Source of the DNA: Candidatus Zipacnadia bacterium
Lineage (GTDB): Bacteria > Armatimonadota > Zipacnadia > Zipacnadales > Zipacnadaceae
Assembly (NCBI GenBank): GCA_029820565.1
Contig: JALGUR010000018.1
Location: 1-64,000, forward strand
Direction: 5' to 3'
DNA: 64,000 bases
This document shows positions 49,964 to 59,799 of the stretch, one piece after another. The notes under the pieces are model-generated. The model was not told where the DNA came from, made no database searches, and was given only the letters and a program-made list of their open reading frames with translations. Position numbers and translations under genes: made by a program. The stretch's first letter is position 1; every line of letters begins with the position of its first letter.

Positions 49964-51649
49964 TCATTTCAACAGCAGGACTTCCCCCATCGGTGTCGTC
50001 GGCTGCCGGGCAACTATAGGATAGGCCAGGTAGCCGTGCCGAAGACTGCTTGTCGGCATAAGCATACTATCCACGCCCAGAAGTTGCCCCAATGTCTGAA
50101 GGTAGAGGCTATGAAGCCCGTGCAGAGCCGCGCTAGTAGTGTCGGGACATTCTGCGCTGCGGAAGATAACCTTCTCCTGATCGAAGAAGGTCGTGCTGCC
50201 AGTGAACTTGGGTCCCTTGCCAAAGAAGCTCAAGCTGTAGCCGGCCGCGCCCAGGAAGCGTACTTTCACTTCTTTGCAGGGCGGGGTAAAAGTGAAACTG
50301 CCCCCAATCAGATAGGCCGGCTGGGCCCAGCCGACAACGCTTTCCCGAAGTATGCTCAGTCCGATGCGGGGAAACCCTATCCCAAAATTGACGCCGATGG
50401 CCGCCCCGGCGCCGACATCCGTTTTGTCCCCATCCATCGTCAGGTCACCTAAGCGAGCATCATTCTGCACATCTATGCCGTCATAGTGCAGCCCCAAATC
50501 ACTATCATAGGTAAATCGGGCACTTATTTGGGATGAGCCTTCTATGGGCACCGAGGCATTGATGACAAATTGGATCTTTATAGTTAATTCTACCGGTAGT
50601 ATACCCACCATAAAAGGCACTGTTAGCAACGTGTACGTCGGTTCCAGGTTGACCACGTCGCGGCCCGAGGCAGCCACAATCAGGCTAAGGGTCAGGTCTC
50701 CTTCTACGCCTTCCAATTTGTGGTCGAAATTCTGGAGTTGCTTCCCTTTAATCGCGATGAGATCACTGCTGCGGAAACTACGGATCTCGCCCTCGGCGAC
50801 GAACTTGGCGCCGGCGGGGCCGGCCAATGACTTCTCTACGGTGAACTTAAATGTGGCCTTATCGCCCAGCAGTTTCCAGTCTATATCATAAGTGAAATCG
50901 CCAACGGTGAATTTGAACTGGGGGACAACGCCGTCTGCCCGGGGCCTGACTTCCTGACCGGCGACGGTCACCGTGGATATTGTCTCCGCTGAAAAGTCTA
51001 TCAGCCTGTCCCAAGCGATAGTGCCCTCGGTGATCGCCTCGGTCAGCGGAACGTACTCGGTCTCCACCACTAAATCCGACCCTACTTGCTGCACCGAGCC
51101 AATTTTGCGCAGCGCCAGGCCGTGGATGAGCAGGATTCTTCCGGGCGAAAGATCCAGCCCACTACTGGCTACTCCCGCCGCATCAAAGGTGTAGACGTGG
51201 TTGTCAGTATCGGCGTCTTTGAGCAAAGCCAGTTGGCTCTCCTCCACCAGCGTCGTACTTGGATCCCATTGGACATCGAACTCATACTCATCAGGTTGGT
51301 ATATGCCTATAGGCCAGGATTCCAGCCCCACCACACACCGCAGTACCTTGATGGCATCACCCACATCAGGGCTACCGCTCTGGTTGGCGTCGGCGCGGCC
51401 GTTTCCAGAGTCCAGGCCCACCACGATACGCAGTATCTTTATGGCATCGCCCACGCTGGGCTGGCCGTCACCGTCCATATCACCCAGATAGGACCCATTT
51501 TGGGTCAGGTGAGTAAGGGGACCGGAGGAGGGAGTTGCCGGCGGGGCTGGCGAGTGCGCTGAGGGCGCTGGTCCACCACTACTCCCACACCCAGCCAACA
51601 CGACAATCAGAACAAGGGCAAACACAGATAGGGTCCGTTGGGATAACAT
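49964..51649 (-). CDS. Lipoprotein with N-terminal dockerin-like repeats
   Basis: A 561-residue protein with GAGAGGT before the ATG and lipobox VVLAGC (Cys about 21). Two EF-hand/dockerin type I repeats follow: GDMDGDGQPSVGDAIKILRI and ADANQSGSPDVGDAIKVLR, with Asp/Asn calcium positions and a GL ending. They lie at about 55-110 rather than the usual C-terminus. The remaining 450 residues are beta-rich and unrecognised (SFTFTPPCKEVKVRFLGAAG near the end). Dockerins bind cohesins in cellulosomes; no cohesin gene is seen. The protein is anchored to the membrane by its own lipid. Confidence 0.75.
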   Translation of the reverse strand: MLSQRTLSVFALVLIVVLAGCGSSGGPAPSAHSPAPPATPSSGPLTHLTQNGSYLGDMDGDGQPSVGDAIKILRIVVGLDSGNGRADANQSGSPDVGDAIKVLRCVVGLESWPIGIYQPDEYEFDVQWDPSTTLVEESQLALLKDADTDNHVYTFDAAGVASSGLDLSPGRILLIHGLALRKIGSVQQVGSDLVVETEYVPLTEAITEGTIAWDRLIDFSAETISTVTVAGQEVRPRADGVVPQFKFTVGDFTYDIDWKLLGDKATFKFTVEKSLAGPAGAKFVAEGEIRSFRSSDLIAIKGKQLQNFDHKLEGVEGDLTLSLIVAASGRDVVNLEPTYTLLTVPFMVGILPVELTIKIQFVINASVPIEGSSQISARFTYDSDLGLHYDGIDVQNDARLGDLTMDGDKTDVGAGAAIGVNFGIGFPRIGLSILRESVVGWAQPAYLIGGSFTFTPPCKEVKVRFLGAAGYSLSFFGKGPKFTGSTTFFDQEKVIFRSAECPDTTSAALHGLHSLYLQTLGQLLGVDSMLMPTSSLRHGYLAYPIVARQPTTPMGEVLLLK

Positions 51650-51747
51650 ATCGGTTACCTCTCCACAAATGGATTGCCGAGCATATAGTTAGCCTTTGCC
51701 ACAAACAGCTCTAATATAGTGCCCACCTGGGGCTGAGTTCGCTGCTC

Positions 51748-53946
51748 TTATTGTACAGACCCAGCCCAAATCATCACCGGCTTGGTTATCCCGCCGGTGC
51801 CCAATTCATCCACGACTTCATTGGTCACTTCCACGGCAATGATAGTAGGCCGGCCGCAGTCCACGAAGTCAGTCACCTCGAACTCAAATGGTCCGGGACC
51901 ATCCTCGCCCACCAGCCGACCGTTTACCCACACTTCAGCTTTTTCATCCACTTCGCCGAACCACAGGAATAACTGGCGGCCCTGAAATCGCGCAGGCACT
52001 GTTACTGTCTGGCGATACCACGCCTTACCCTTATAATAGCGCAAGCCCTGGTCGGACCAACTTGCCGAATAGGTCTTGAGTTTCTGCCAGTTTCCCCCTT
52101 TCAGGTTAGGCTCATACCACTGTTGCCCCTTGCCCACCTTAGCCGGGTCGAGCAGAAATTCCCATTCGTCAGGCAATGCCATCGCTAACTCGTTGCCACC
52201 GGTCGTCCGCTCCTTGCCCTGGTAAATCGCCTCTTTCCAGAAACGCGGCAGGAAGCGGGGAGCGCCATATTTGTTGAACAGGGGTGGATCGTAAGCCATA
52301 AATTCGTCCACGATGGCCTGCATATCATCATAGGCCTTGGCCGCAGTCACAAAGTCAAAGCGCTGCTGGCTCGCCAGTAGTCTCTGGAAGGCTTGCAAGT
52401 ATTCAAAGGCACGGGCGAAGAGGCGCACCCGTTCGCGATACGGCTCGGAATTAGCCAGCCCGGTTGCCTCGCCGATGTGTGCGCTCAACCGCTCCATTAC
52501 TTTGGGTGGATACCAGTCGGGTACATTCCAGGCATTGCCAGTGTGGAAGTCCGCATTGTATAGTGCTTCATCCAGTATTTTCCAGTAGTGATACATAGGG
52601 CCAGCCGCTGGCCCGAAGAACTTGGAGAAGTAGTCATCCAGTAAGGCATCCACATCGGCGTCAGCATCCCAGAACAGTTTAGCCATAATATAGGGAGTCG
52701 GCATGTGGCTGGCCCAGCAAATTGCTCCTTCGACCCGAAAGCCCACGAGGCCAGCTTGCTTACAGGCTGGCACCTCTTTACGCCAGACGCTGACCAGGCT
52801 CAGCGGGACCTGCGGGCCGGCCAGGTTGTAGGCGTAGCCGCGATGGTAGACCTCCTTCATCACCTGAGGCCACTGCTCAATTAGTTTACCCCAATAAACC
52901 CGCTCGGGACATAGAGGGTTGCCCAGCCCGTGCACGCGGCACAGCGTAATAGGCGCCAGAGCCCCGCTAATGCTGGGGTCGGGCTTGACCTTCAGCGGGG
53001 GACGCATATAGGTGTGGTAGATGTAGTAGGCAAATTTGGCCTGGGGGAATTCCTCATGCACCAGTGCGGCGACGGCATTGGCAAAAGCCAGGAACCGGTC
53101 CGTGATGGAGATCTCACCGCTGTAAGGGTCCCAATCGCCGGTATCCAGGGCCCGGCAGTTCTCACACTCACAAAAGCCGCCGCCGTCATTGGGCCCAATG
53201 CCCACCCACGGATTCTCGGGGTTGGCCCGAATATTGTCCTTGATGACCTCGGCCACCAGTTTGATGACATCAGGGTTGGAAGTGCAAAGCTGTGTGGGCT
53301 GCCGCTTGCCATTAACCAAAGCAAAATACTCGGGATGTTTATCAAAGTACTTCTTGGGCGGGACGTGCCTATTCCAGGAGTGAGCAGTAGGGAAGTACTT
53401 GCCCCCCAGTCTATTGCGCTTCGCCCAGGTGGCTTCGCCCTCTAAATACCGGCCGACGAAGTCTGGCTCTTCAACCACTTGCAAGGGTGGGATGATGACC
53501 GTGGGCTTATGGGGCACAATCTCGCCAGTCTTACCAGGCATAAACCATCGGCAGCCTAAGCGCTCCAGAAAATCGTAAGCGGCGTACAGGGTGCCAATGG
53601 AGGTAGCACCCACCAGGTTAATTCTATCAGGACGCGCAACTATAACAAACCCCTGTGAGTCAGGCGGAAGCTGGGCTATCAGAGGCTTATTCTCAGCAGT
53701 TGTGCCTATGTGGAGCGGCAAGCGAGAATGCAGTGTTCCCTCGGTCCGAATGGGCACCTGGGCTCCTGACATCTTACCCACGTACGAAGTTATCTCGCTG
53801 GCGGCCAGTTTTTCGTTCTCGTCAGGTTCCGAGGGTAGCACTATGGTGCAGCGCGCCCGGGCTCGGTTCACCAAGACAATATCCTCAGTTAGCCCGGGGC
53901 CCGCCCCGATTACTAACACGGCGATACCCACCAGTAGCGACCGCAT
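51748..53946 (-). CDS. Secreted DUF4838-family glycoside-hydrolase-like protein
   Basis: A 732-residue protein, GGGAGATAGGA upstream of the ATG, signal peptide MRSLLVGIAVLVIGAGPG. The N-terminal 130 residues resemble the GH67-type alpha-glucuronidase N-terminal domain (ENEKLAASEITSYVGKMSG). The DUF4838 TIM-barrel follows (YFALVNGKRQPTQLCTSNPDV, GPNDGGGFCECENCRALD, YYIYHTYMRPP). A C-terminal jelly-roll of about 150 residues (WYRQTVTVPARFQGRQLFLWFGEVDEKAEVWVNG) resembles GH2 sugar-binding domains. Catalytic activity has not been assigned for DUF4838. Likely acts on plant or microbial polysaccharide. Confidence 0.88.
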   Translation of the reverse strand: MRSLLVGIAVLVIGAGPGLTEDIVLVNRARARCTIVLPSEPDENEKLAASEITSYVGKMSGAQVPIRTEGTLHSRLPLHIGTTAENKPLIAQLPPDSQGFVIVARPDRINLVGATSIGTLYAAYDFLERLGCRWFMPGKTGEIVPHKPTVIIPPLQVVEEPDFVGRYLEGEATWAKRNRLGGKYFPTAHSWNRHVPPKKYFDKHPEYFALVNGKRQPTQLCTSNPDVIKLVAEVIKDNIRANPENPWVGIGPNDGGGFCECENCRALDTGDWDPYSGEISITDRFLAFANAVAALVHEEFPQAKFAYYIYHTYMRPPLKVKPDPSISGALAPITLCRVHGLGNPLCPERVYWGKLIEQWPQVMKEVYHRGYAYNLAGPQVPLSLVSVWRKEVPACKQAGLVGFRVEGAICWASHMPTPYIMAKLFWDADADVDALLDDYFSKFFGPAAGPMYHYWKILDEALYNADFHTGNAWNVPDWYPPKVMERLSAHIGEATGLANSEPYRERVRLFARAFEYLQAFQRLLASQQRFDFVTAAKAYDDMQAIVDEFMAYDPPLFNKYGAPRFLPRFWKEAIYQGKERTTGGNELAMALPDEWEFLLDPAKVGKGQQWYEPNLKGGNWQKLKTYSASWSDQGLRYYKGKAWYRQTVTVPARFQGRQLFLWFGEVDEKAEVWVNGRLVGEDGPGPFEFEVTDFVDCGRPTIIAVEVTNEVVDELGTGGITKPVMIWAGSVQ

Positions 53947-54220
53947 TGGTTCCTATCTCCCGTTTGTGCCAGTCGCAATTCTTAGTTTGCTCGAAATATA
54001 CACAGGTTAGTAATCATTTCCTCACTCCTGAGCGGTTCACCTCCTAACCGTCCCTCCCTCGGGCAGTTGTGCTACTGTACAAGTCCCTGGGCGTGAACCG
54101 ATCTGGCGGATCTAATGGTGAGACTGCACCCGTGCAGCCCTATATCTGACCACTACACTTTCTGGTATCGGGGCCGAAGGGCTTCGCTTGCTGCCCAGCC
54201 GTAGGCGACAGTGTATCTTA

Positions 54221-56551
54221 CTACTGGCCCAGCCCCCAGGGCCGATGCTCGCGAGGTCGCCGATCGGCAGGGCCACGTCCACGCGGCACCGGAGGACGCG
54301 GCGCGACTTCGCGCAGCCAGCCGGAGTGAGCGTTCTTCAGATTGAAGGTCAGGCCCACCACCTGTAGCGGTCTGATACGCACGTATACGGCTGATTGATG
54401 GTTGCGGCGAGCCTCCTCGCTGAACCGGAACAGTCCGTGAAACTGGCGGGTGACAAAATCGCCCCAGTACGATAGGCGCAGCAGATGAAGTTGTAGCGGT
54501 ATACAGCGCATGACCACAGCCACATCAATAGGGGCCGAGGTGTTATTCCACATAAACAATATTCCCTCATCCTCTCGGCGAAACACTCGGTAGACCACGG
54601 GCCGGTCCTGGCGACCCGAAAAGTCCTCGGTATCGGCCAAGCAAAGCAGAGGAGCCGCTCCGGCTAACTCCCGAGTTAGTTCCTGGATTGCAGCACACAT
54701 CGGCGAGACGACAGAGGTTGACTGGCCTTCACCTACATATTCATCGGCTGGAGTGATGACGGTGGCGCCAGCAATTCCTTGCGCAAAAGCCTTTATAATC
54801 AGGCGAGCATTAAGCAGCGCGTCCAGTCGGCCGTCACTGGTGGCTTCAGTACCTACTCCCATCAAAAGCAACGGCAGACGGCTCCCGGTCTCATTGAGAG
54901 ATGCGCGCAGAGAGGCAAAGCCAAAGTCGCGGTCAAAGTCAGTCCAGAAGTTGCTCAATACCTGCCGTGGTCGACCGTCAGCCCGTTCCTCCAGGACTGC
55001 TCCCTCGGGCAACGCAGGCACGCGCACTGCCAGGTGGTCTACTACTGACGCCAGGCCGGCCGCTGAGGCTTCAGTAAGCTGGTGTGAAGGTTGCAGACCT
55101 GTGGCGGTGGGGGTCAGAGAGAAGGGCGGAGAAATCAGGCGGGCGCCGGGAAGAGTATCCTTAATCTGCTCAGCAAATTGCTGCATTTCGGCCACCAGAG
55201 CGGTGCCGGAAGTATCAGCCCCAGAGTCAGCAGGCGACAGGCCGACCAAGACCACTTTTTCCTGAGCACCCACTTCTTGAAGCCGCGCCCGTAGAGTGTC
55301 CAGATTGGCCTGATAGACCCGAGGCAGCCATAAGGCGACCTCACCGTCCAATTGAGAGATGACCTGGGCAACCGCTGGCCGGTCGGCGTCGCTATCAGTC
55401 AGCGTGATATGATAAAATTGGGCTGGCAGATCGGTCAGCCGTTGGGCAACTGTGCCTGGCAGAATATCCGCCAGTTTCCTGACCGTCCAGCCCACAGTGG
55501 GATTGGTCGGCCGGCACTGTAGGCGAACGGCCATTGCCGCGCTCTGCCCCCCTGAGGAGAAGGTCATCTTGACCCATCTGGTCCCGGTGCGCAACATCTG
55601 GACGGGAGGGAAGAAGCGAGTAGTGCCCCGGGCCGCTATCGGCACGGTGTAATCGGGTATGAAGGTGCCCGGCGGACCTTGGACGGATACTGTCAGTTGC
55701 TTGGTGGTCTGGCCCCGATTTACCGCGTATGTCAATAATCCGTGTCTAATCCCTTGCTGCACCGTGGCCTGGGCGGTAACGCCAATCTCCATACCATTCA
55801 CATTTACTATCAGTTCTTCGTCGTTACCCACGCGGCGGCGGATGGCGTCAAGGTCGCCGCGAGGCTCCCAATCTGGCGGCAAGGGCGCGGGAGCCACCGC
55901 AGCGGGGATATCCTCGCTGGGGCCCGGCCCAGTCTCATCTGGCGGTGAGTACTGTTGTATCTCCATCTGGTCAACCTGCCATAGTCCTTCCCCACCAACT
56001 ACTCCGACGGCGAGATGCAGGGGTGAATTCTCTGGGTGCCGTACCACAAGCGCCGCCTGCAGACGGTGCCAATGGTTATCAGGCGGCAACGCAATATGCC
56101 ACAGGGGCCTGACGGTCTCCGGTTGCTGAGAGGGGGAAGTCACGAAAGCGACCGCCAACTCGGCGGCCCCCGAGGTGTGAGAGGCCTGCAATGACAGTTG
56201 CAGCGGGCCGGCCGGCAAATCTTGCAGGGGCGCTGAGACGGCCCAGCCGACGGCGGACTGGCTGCGCTCCAGCCTGAGGCATATTTGGCCCGCAGCGGGC
56301 TTATCAGCAGTAAAAGCCACCGCCTCGGCGTCGCCCACCAGCGTCCACGATTTGCCCGCGTCTTCAAAATCTCCATTGAGCAAGGCCCCAGCAGTCCTTG
56401 GGGTGATGCTTAGTGCTAACAGCACCAGCAAACGGGCGAAGTGCCCATATCTCGTGTAGCGCAGGTTCGCCAACCTGCGCCGATTAACGACACGGGGTCG
56501 GAGGACCCCGCCTACGCGAACGCGATGCCGGCTTAAGGTTATCTGTCTCAT
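54221..56551 (-). CDS. Secreted protein of unknown function, coupled to gspF
   Basis: A 776-residue protein. The ATG at 56551 overlaps the gspF stop (TGATG). Its first 32 residues (RHRVRVGGVLRPRVVNRR...) are encoded by a DNA palindrome cluster, then a signal-like helix (FARLLVLLALSITPRTAGA). A CBM4/9-like domain at about 60-200 (LNGDFEDAGKSWTLVGD) follows, then a linker. The rest is alpha/beta, reminiscent of a TIM-barrel (FASLRASLNETGSRLPLLLMG, ADEYVGEGQSTSVVSP). No family recognised. The C-terminus is Arg/Pro-rich, again repeat-like. Its coupling to a type II secretion inner-membrane protein suggests a surface or secretion role. Confidence 0.65.
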   Translation of the reverse strand: MRQITLSRHRVRVGGVLRPRVVNRRRLANLRYTRYGHFARLLVLLALSITPRTAGALLNGDFEDAGKSWTLVGDAEAVAFTADKPAAGQICLRLERSQSAVGWAVSAPLQDLPAGPLQLSLQASHTSGAAELAVAFVTSPSQQPETVRPLWHIALPPDNHWHRLQAALVVRHPENSPLHLAVGVVGGEGLWQVDQMEIQQYSPPDETGPGPSEDIPAAVAPAPLPPDWEPRGDLDAIRRRVGNDEELIVNVNGMEIGVTAQATVQQGIRHGLLTYAVNRGQTTKQLTVSVQGPPGTFIPDYTVPIAARGTTRFFPPVQMLRTGTRWVKMTFSSGGQSAAMAVRLQCRPTNPTVGWTVRKLADILPGTVAQRLTDLPAQFYHITLTDSDADRPAVAQVISQLDGEVALWLPRVYQANLDTLRARLQEVGAQEKVVLVGLSPADSGADTSGTALVAEMQQFAEQIKDTLPGARLISPPFSLTPTATGLQPSHQLTEASAAGLASVVDHLAVRVPALPEGAVLEERADGRPRQVLSNFWTDFDRDFGFASLRASLNETGSRLPLLLMGVGTEATSDGRLDALLNARLIIKAFAQGIAGATVITPADEYVGEGQSTSVVSPMCAAIQELTRELAGAAPLLCLADTEDFSGRQDRPVVYRVFRREDEGILFMWNNTSAPIDVAVVMRCIPLQLHLLRLSYWGDFVTRQFHGLFRFSEEARRNHQSAVYVRIRPLQVVGLTFNLKNAHSGWLREVAPRPPVPRGRGPADRRPREHRPWGLGQ
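56455..56521. repeat. REP-like palindrome pair inside the N-terminal coding region
   Basis: gcgcaggttcgccaacctgcgc-type palindrome (about 56459-56480) and cggggtcggaggaccccg (56493-56510) lie 12 nt apart, followed by cctacgcgaa. The last 15 nt (56506-56520) recur exactly at 22246-22260 inside the FHA gene linker. Both copies are in coding frames. Confidence 0.7.
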
Positions 56552-57747
56552 CAGGGCATCAACTTCTCGCCAGCATCAAATAGAGCATTAAAGTAACTCA
56601 ACCAACCAATCCCCACCGCAATGGCAGTAATTATACCGGCTATGAGCAAGGAACCAATAGTCCCCACGGTGGCGATTCTCTTAATTATGGCCTCGCGCTG
56701 CTCAAGCGCTCTTTCCGCCAACCTTTCAAGGGCCTGTTCATACAGTCCCGACTGCTGGGCGGTGCCCAAAGCACCTTTGGCCTGGTCGGACAGCGCGCGG
56801 CATTTCTGTAGAGCCTGGGCAACTGGTATCTCCTGTCTCACCTGCTCGGCGGCAACGCGCAATTCGGCTTGCATAGGCCGCAATCCGGTGGTCGGCGCCG
56901 CCAGGTCCAGAGCCGTAGGGAGATCTATGCCCGCTTGCATCAAGACATGCAGACTGGTCAACAAGCGGGCTTGAGCGGCTCGCCAGCCGAGAGGCGCTAA
57001 TAATGGCAGACGATAGATAACATCATCAGTCAGACTCTTAGCCACGGGCAGTGCTACCAGTACTTTGCCCAATAGAATCAGCACAATGATACCGAGAATC
57101 ACTGGGATCAGCACTGTCAGCAGTTGGTGGACATACCAACTGAATCCCCGCGAGATTATCCAAGGGAAAGTGGGGATAAGTATAGCGAAAAGTAGCACGA
57201 TTCCGTAATATATTTTCGGCAGGAGCAACATACGGTGCAGGCGCAATTCTTCGTCATATTGCGAGGCAAGCACCTGGCACATTTTGTCCAAATTGCCCGA
57301 ACTCTCGCCCACCCGGAGCATAGCCTGCACATCAGGTGGGAAGATCTGGTGATACTTGGCCAAATTCTCGGCTATGCCTTCCCCGGCGGCAAGGGCTGGT
57401 ATCAGTTCCGCCAGCACTTTCCGTAGGCGCGGATGGACCCGTCCTTGAAGTGCATCCGCAGCATCATGCGGGTGTACGCCGGCCCGCAGCAATTGACCCA
57501 GTTGCGAGTAGAAGTCAGCCAGGGCGCTAAGTGGTACGGCCCGCAGCGGATACCATGGCGAATAATGAGCCTTCCCAGCCGCAGGCGACCCTGCGGTCGC
57601 GGGGCTGGTACGGGCCTCGGTTAAGGCGTGTAGGTGCAGCCCCTCTTGGCGCAGTTTGACGGTAGCCAGCATCCGCGAGGAAGCCTGAATGGTCCCTGAT
57701 TTCCGCTGGCCCTCAGCCGTTGTAGCCTCGTATTCGTAAATGGGCAT
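56551..57747 (-). CDS. Type II secretion/type IV pilus inner-membrane protein GspF/PilC
   Basis: A 398-residue protein with MPIYEYEATTAEGQRKSGTIQA at its start. It has two GspF domains: first at about 75-200 (LADFYSQLGQLLRAGVHPHDAADALQ, VGESSGNLDKMCQVLA) and second at about 270-390 (LLTSLHVLMQAGIDLPTALDLA, LGTAQQSGLYEQALERLA). The TM helices are near 180-205, 210-235 and 365-390. It organises the assembly platform for pseudopilins or pilins. It is alone: no GspE, GspG or PilD gene is visible. AGAAGG precedes the ATG. Confidence 0.94.
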   Translation of the reverse strand: MPIYEYEATTAEGQRKSGTIQASSRMLATVKLRQEGLHLHALTEARTSPATAGSPAAGKAHYSPWYPLRAVPLSALADFYSQLGQLLRAGVHPHDAADALQGRVHPRLRKVLAELIPALAAGEGIAENLAKYHQIFPPDVQAMLRVGESSGNLDKMCQVLASQYDEELRLHRMLLLPKIYYGIVLLFAILIPTFPWIISRGFSWYVHQLLTVLIPVILGIIVLILLGKVLVALPVAKSLTDDVIYRLPLLAPLGWRAAQARLLTSLHVLMQAGIDLPTALDLAAPTTGLRPMQAELRVAAEQVRQEIPVAQALQKCRALSDQAKGALGTAQQSGLYEQALERLAERALEQREAIIKRIATVGTIGSLLIAGIITAIAVGIGWLSYFNALFDAGEKLMP

Positions 57748-57987
57748 CGCCGCTACCTTCTCGTCGCGACTCTCAATAAGTGGTGCTCATCACTTCGGGT
57801 TAATTACTAAGTGTGGTGAATCAGACTTAATATGATATTTCCATATTGTTGAGAATATCCCTCTATCTATGTGCCAAAGGGGAGGTCTGAGAGCAATCGC
57901 TGCGAAAGAGTGTCTTGCGCGGTTGCTCGCAATGCAGGATCGTAACAACTCTACCACGTCTTAGGCACAGCAGGGAGGATGATAGCA

Positions 57988-58551
57988 ATGAAGATCGCGG
58001 TGATTGCCGACACCCACGGCAACCTTGACGGGGGGCAGCAGGCGAAAGAGTTAGCCCTAAACCAGGCCGACATAATCATCCATTGTGGCGATGTATTATA
58101 TCATGGCCCCAAATTCGCTCCTGTCACTGGCTATGACCCGGCTGGTTTAGCCCAGACAATCAACCAGATGCCCGTGCCGGTGTTGATGGTGCGGGGCAAT
58201 AGTGACTCCGAAGTTGACCAGTTAGTGCTGGACATGCCCCTCCAGCAGCCCTATCTGTTTGCCCAGATTGAAGGTATCCGGCTATTAGCCACTCATGGCC
58301 ACCTCCTCGGGCTACAGGAATTGGCGGCGCTGGCCCAAAAGTGGCAGATAGATTATCTGCTGACCGGCCACACCCACGTACCAGTCGTCGCGCAGTTAGG
58401 TGAAGTTATTCACATCAATCCGGGAACTACGACTTACCCGTTAGCTGCAGATGAGGCTGCCCGGCGGCGCACCTGTGGTCTCATTAAGGACGGGCAGATC
58501 AAATTATTTGACTTGGACACGGGCAATGCTTACCTTACCTACAAAGTCTGA
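57988..58551 (+). CDS. YfcE/MJ0936-type metallophosphoesterase
   Basis: From the ATG at 57988 (GGGAGG, 9 nt spacing; the ATG at 57979 abuts that site) the product is 187 residues. Metal ligands: IADTHGN (Asp, His), HCGDVLYHG (Asp), VRGNSDSEV (Asn), THGH (His) and TGHTHVP (His, His). This two-metal fold hydrolyses phosphodiesters or monoesters. YfcE orthologues prefer phosphodiesters in vitro. No gene coupling is apparent. Confidence 0.93.
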   Translation: MKIAVIADTHGNLDGGQQAKELALNQADIIIHCGDVLYHGPKFAPVTGYDPAGLAQTINQMPVPVLMVRGNSDSEVDQLVLDMPLQQPYLFAQIEGIRLLATHGHLLGLQELAALAQKWQIDYLLTGHTHVPVVAQLGEVIHINPGTTTYPLAADEAARRRTCGLIKDGQIKLFDLDTGNAYLTYKV

Positions 58552-58835
58552 GAGCATAGAAAGTGGCATCTCATATACCAATTTTGTGAATGCTTGTCAT
58601 CGGGCAATCTCAGATGATAGCGCTAAAGAAGTTCTGGACAGGAAAAAGCCAGGTCCCGGCGAATGCTACTTCGCAAGTTTTTGCCGGCCTCGTCCGCCGT
58701 AGGCTGGCCCGAAGGCGGAAAGGTGTCGAAAACCGGCTGTTTTCAGAAGTCCGGTATTTCGCAAAGTCCGTTTATGAACTTTCCGGATTGGAGAAAATAC
58801 GGCCAAGTATGAATCTTTATGGAGGGCACTGAACT
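58552..58835. other. Intergenic stretch with hairpins, no gene
   Basis: 284 bases between the phosphoesterase and the DapA-family gene. It holds the stem tccgcc (58693-58698)/ggcgga (58714-58719) with flanking GC-rich imperfect dyads, resembling the other repeat elements in spirit but not sequence. The hypothetical frames crossing it lack ribosome binding sites and family features. No promoter clear by eye. Confidence 0.4.
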
Positions 58836-59729
58836 ATGACACAAGGACTGAAGGGAATTATGCCGGCAGTGGCCAGCCCGTGCGATGCCAATGACGTTTT
58901 TCTTGAGGGCAAATTCGTCGAACTATTAACGAACCTGTACAAGCAAGGCATACACGGTGTGTACGTGTGTGGCGCGACGGGCGACGGTTACAATATGCTC
59001 CTACCGGAGCGCAAGCGGGCCACCGAAATGGCAGTTGAGGTATCCGGGCAATACGGCGGGAAAACCGTGGTGCACGTGGGCACCTCCAATACCCGCGATT
59101 CAGTGGAACTCGCCGGGCATGCCGCCGACGCAGGGGCAGACGCCGTCTCGGCTATGCCGCCGGCCAACCGCAACCTGGACCAGTTGGCGGACTATTATAC
59201 TGAGATAGCCAGGACATCTGGGCTGCCGCTCCTGGTCTACCACATCCCGATTCTGACCGGTACAGCGCTGACCGCCAACGAGATGCTGCGGCTTCTGGAC
59301 ATAGAGGGCGTGGTGGGGTTCAAGTTCAGCGACTGGAACCTGTTCTTTATGAGGCGCATCCTGATGCAGCGCCCAGAAGTGCCGGTGTTCAACGGTAACG
59401 ACGAATTCCTCTGCCCAGGCCTGCTGTACGGAGCCTGCGGGGGCATCGGGATGAACTATAACTTGTTTCCACGGCTTTTCCTGGGCATTTACAACGCCGT
59501 GGGCGAGAGCGACATCGGGCGGGCTATGGACCTGCAAAACCGTTTTCTGGCCTATATTGACATAATCTGGCGCTATGGCCTGCGGCCTTCGTTTGAGGCA
59601 GTTATGAGGCAGCGGGGATTGGCACCGTACTGTTTCCGCCGGCCGCGGCAGGTGCTGGACGAAGCGAGGAGCCGAGCGCTGATGGCAGAACTGGGGCCCA
59701 AGATCGCCGCCATTGAGGAGGTAACATAG
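58836..59729 (+). CDS. Dihydrodipicolinate synthase/N-acetylneuraminate lyase family protein
   Basis: A 297-residue class I aldolase with GGAGGG upstream. The Schiff-base Lys is in GVVGFKFSDWN and the conserved Tyr in LLVYHIPIL. GATGDGYNM replaces the usual G-x-T-G-E motif, Glu becoming Asp, so it is probably not a standard DapA. Substrate likely a 2-keto acid (sugar acid or sialic-acid-like). It opens a five-gene plus-strand run with separate ribosome binding sites and 70-120 nt gaps. Confidence 0.88.
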   Translation: MTQGLKGIMPAVASPCDANDVFLEGKFVELLTNLYKQGIHGVYVCGATGDGYNMLLPERKRATEMAVEVSGQYGGKTVVHVGTSNTRDSVELAGHAADAGADAVSAMPPANRNLDQLADYYTEIARTSGLPLLVYHIPILTGTALTANEMLRLLDIEGVVGFKFSDWNLFFMRRILMQRPEVPVFNGNDEFLCPGLLYGACGGIGMNYNLFPRLFLGIYNAVGESDIGRAMDLQNRFLAYIDIIWRYGLRPSFEAVMRQRGLAPYCFRRPRQVLDEARSRALMAELGPKIAAIEEVT

Positions 59730-59799
59730 TCCGCGACTAAAGAATACATGCATTACCTGCCATTTCAACAACTATTTCAAGTTACCGGGAGGGCTGTCT

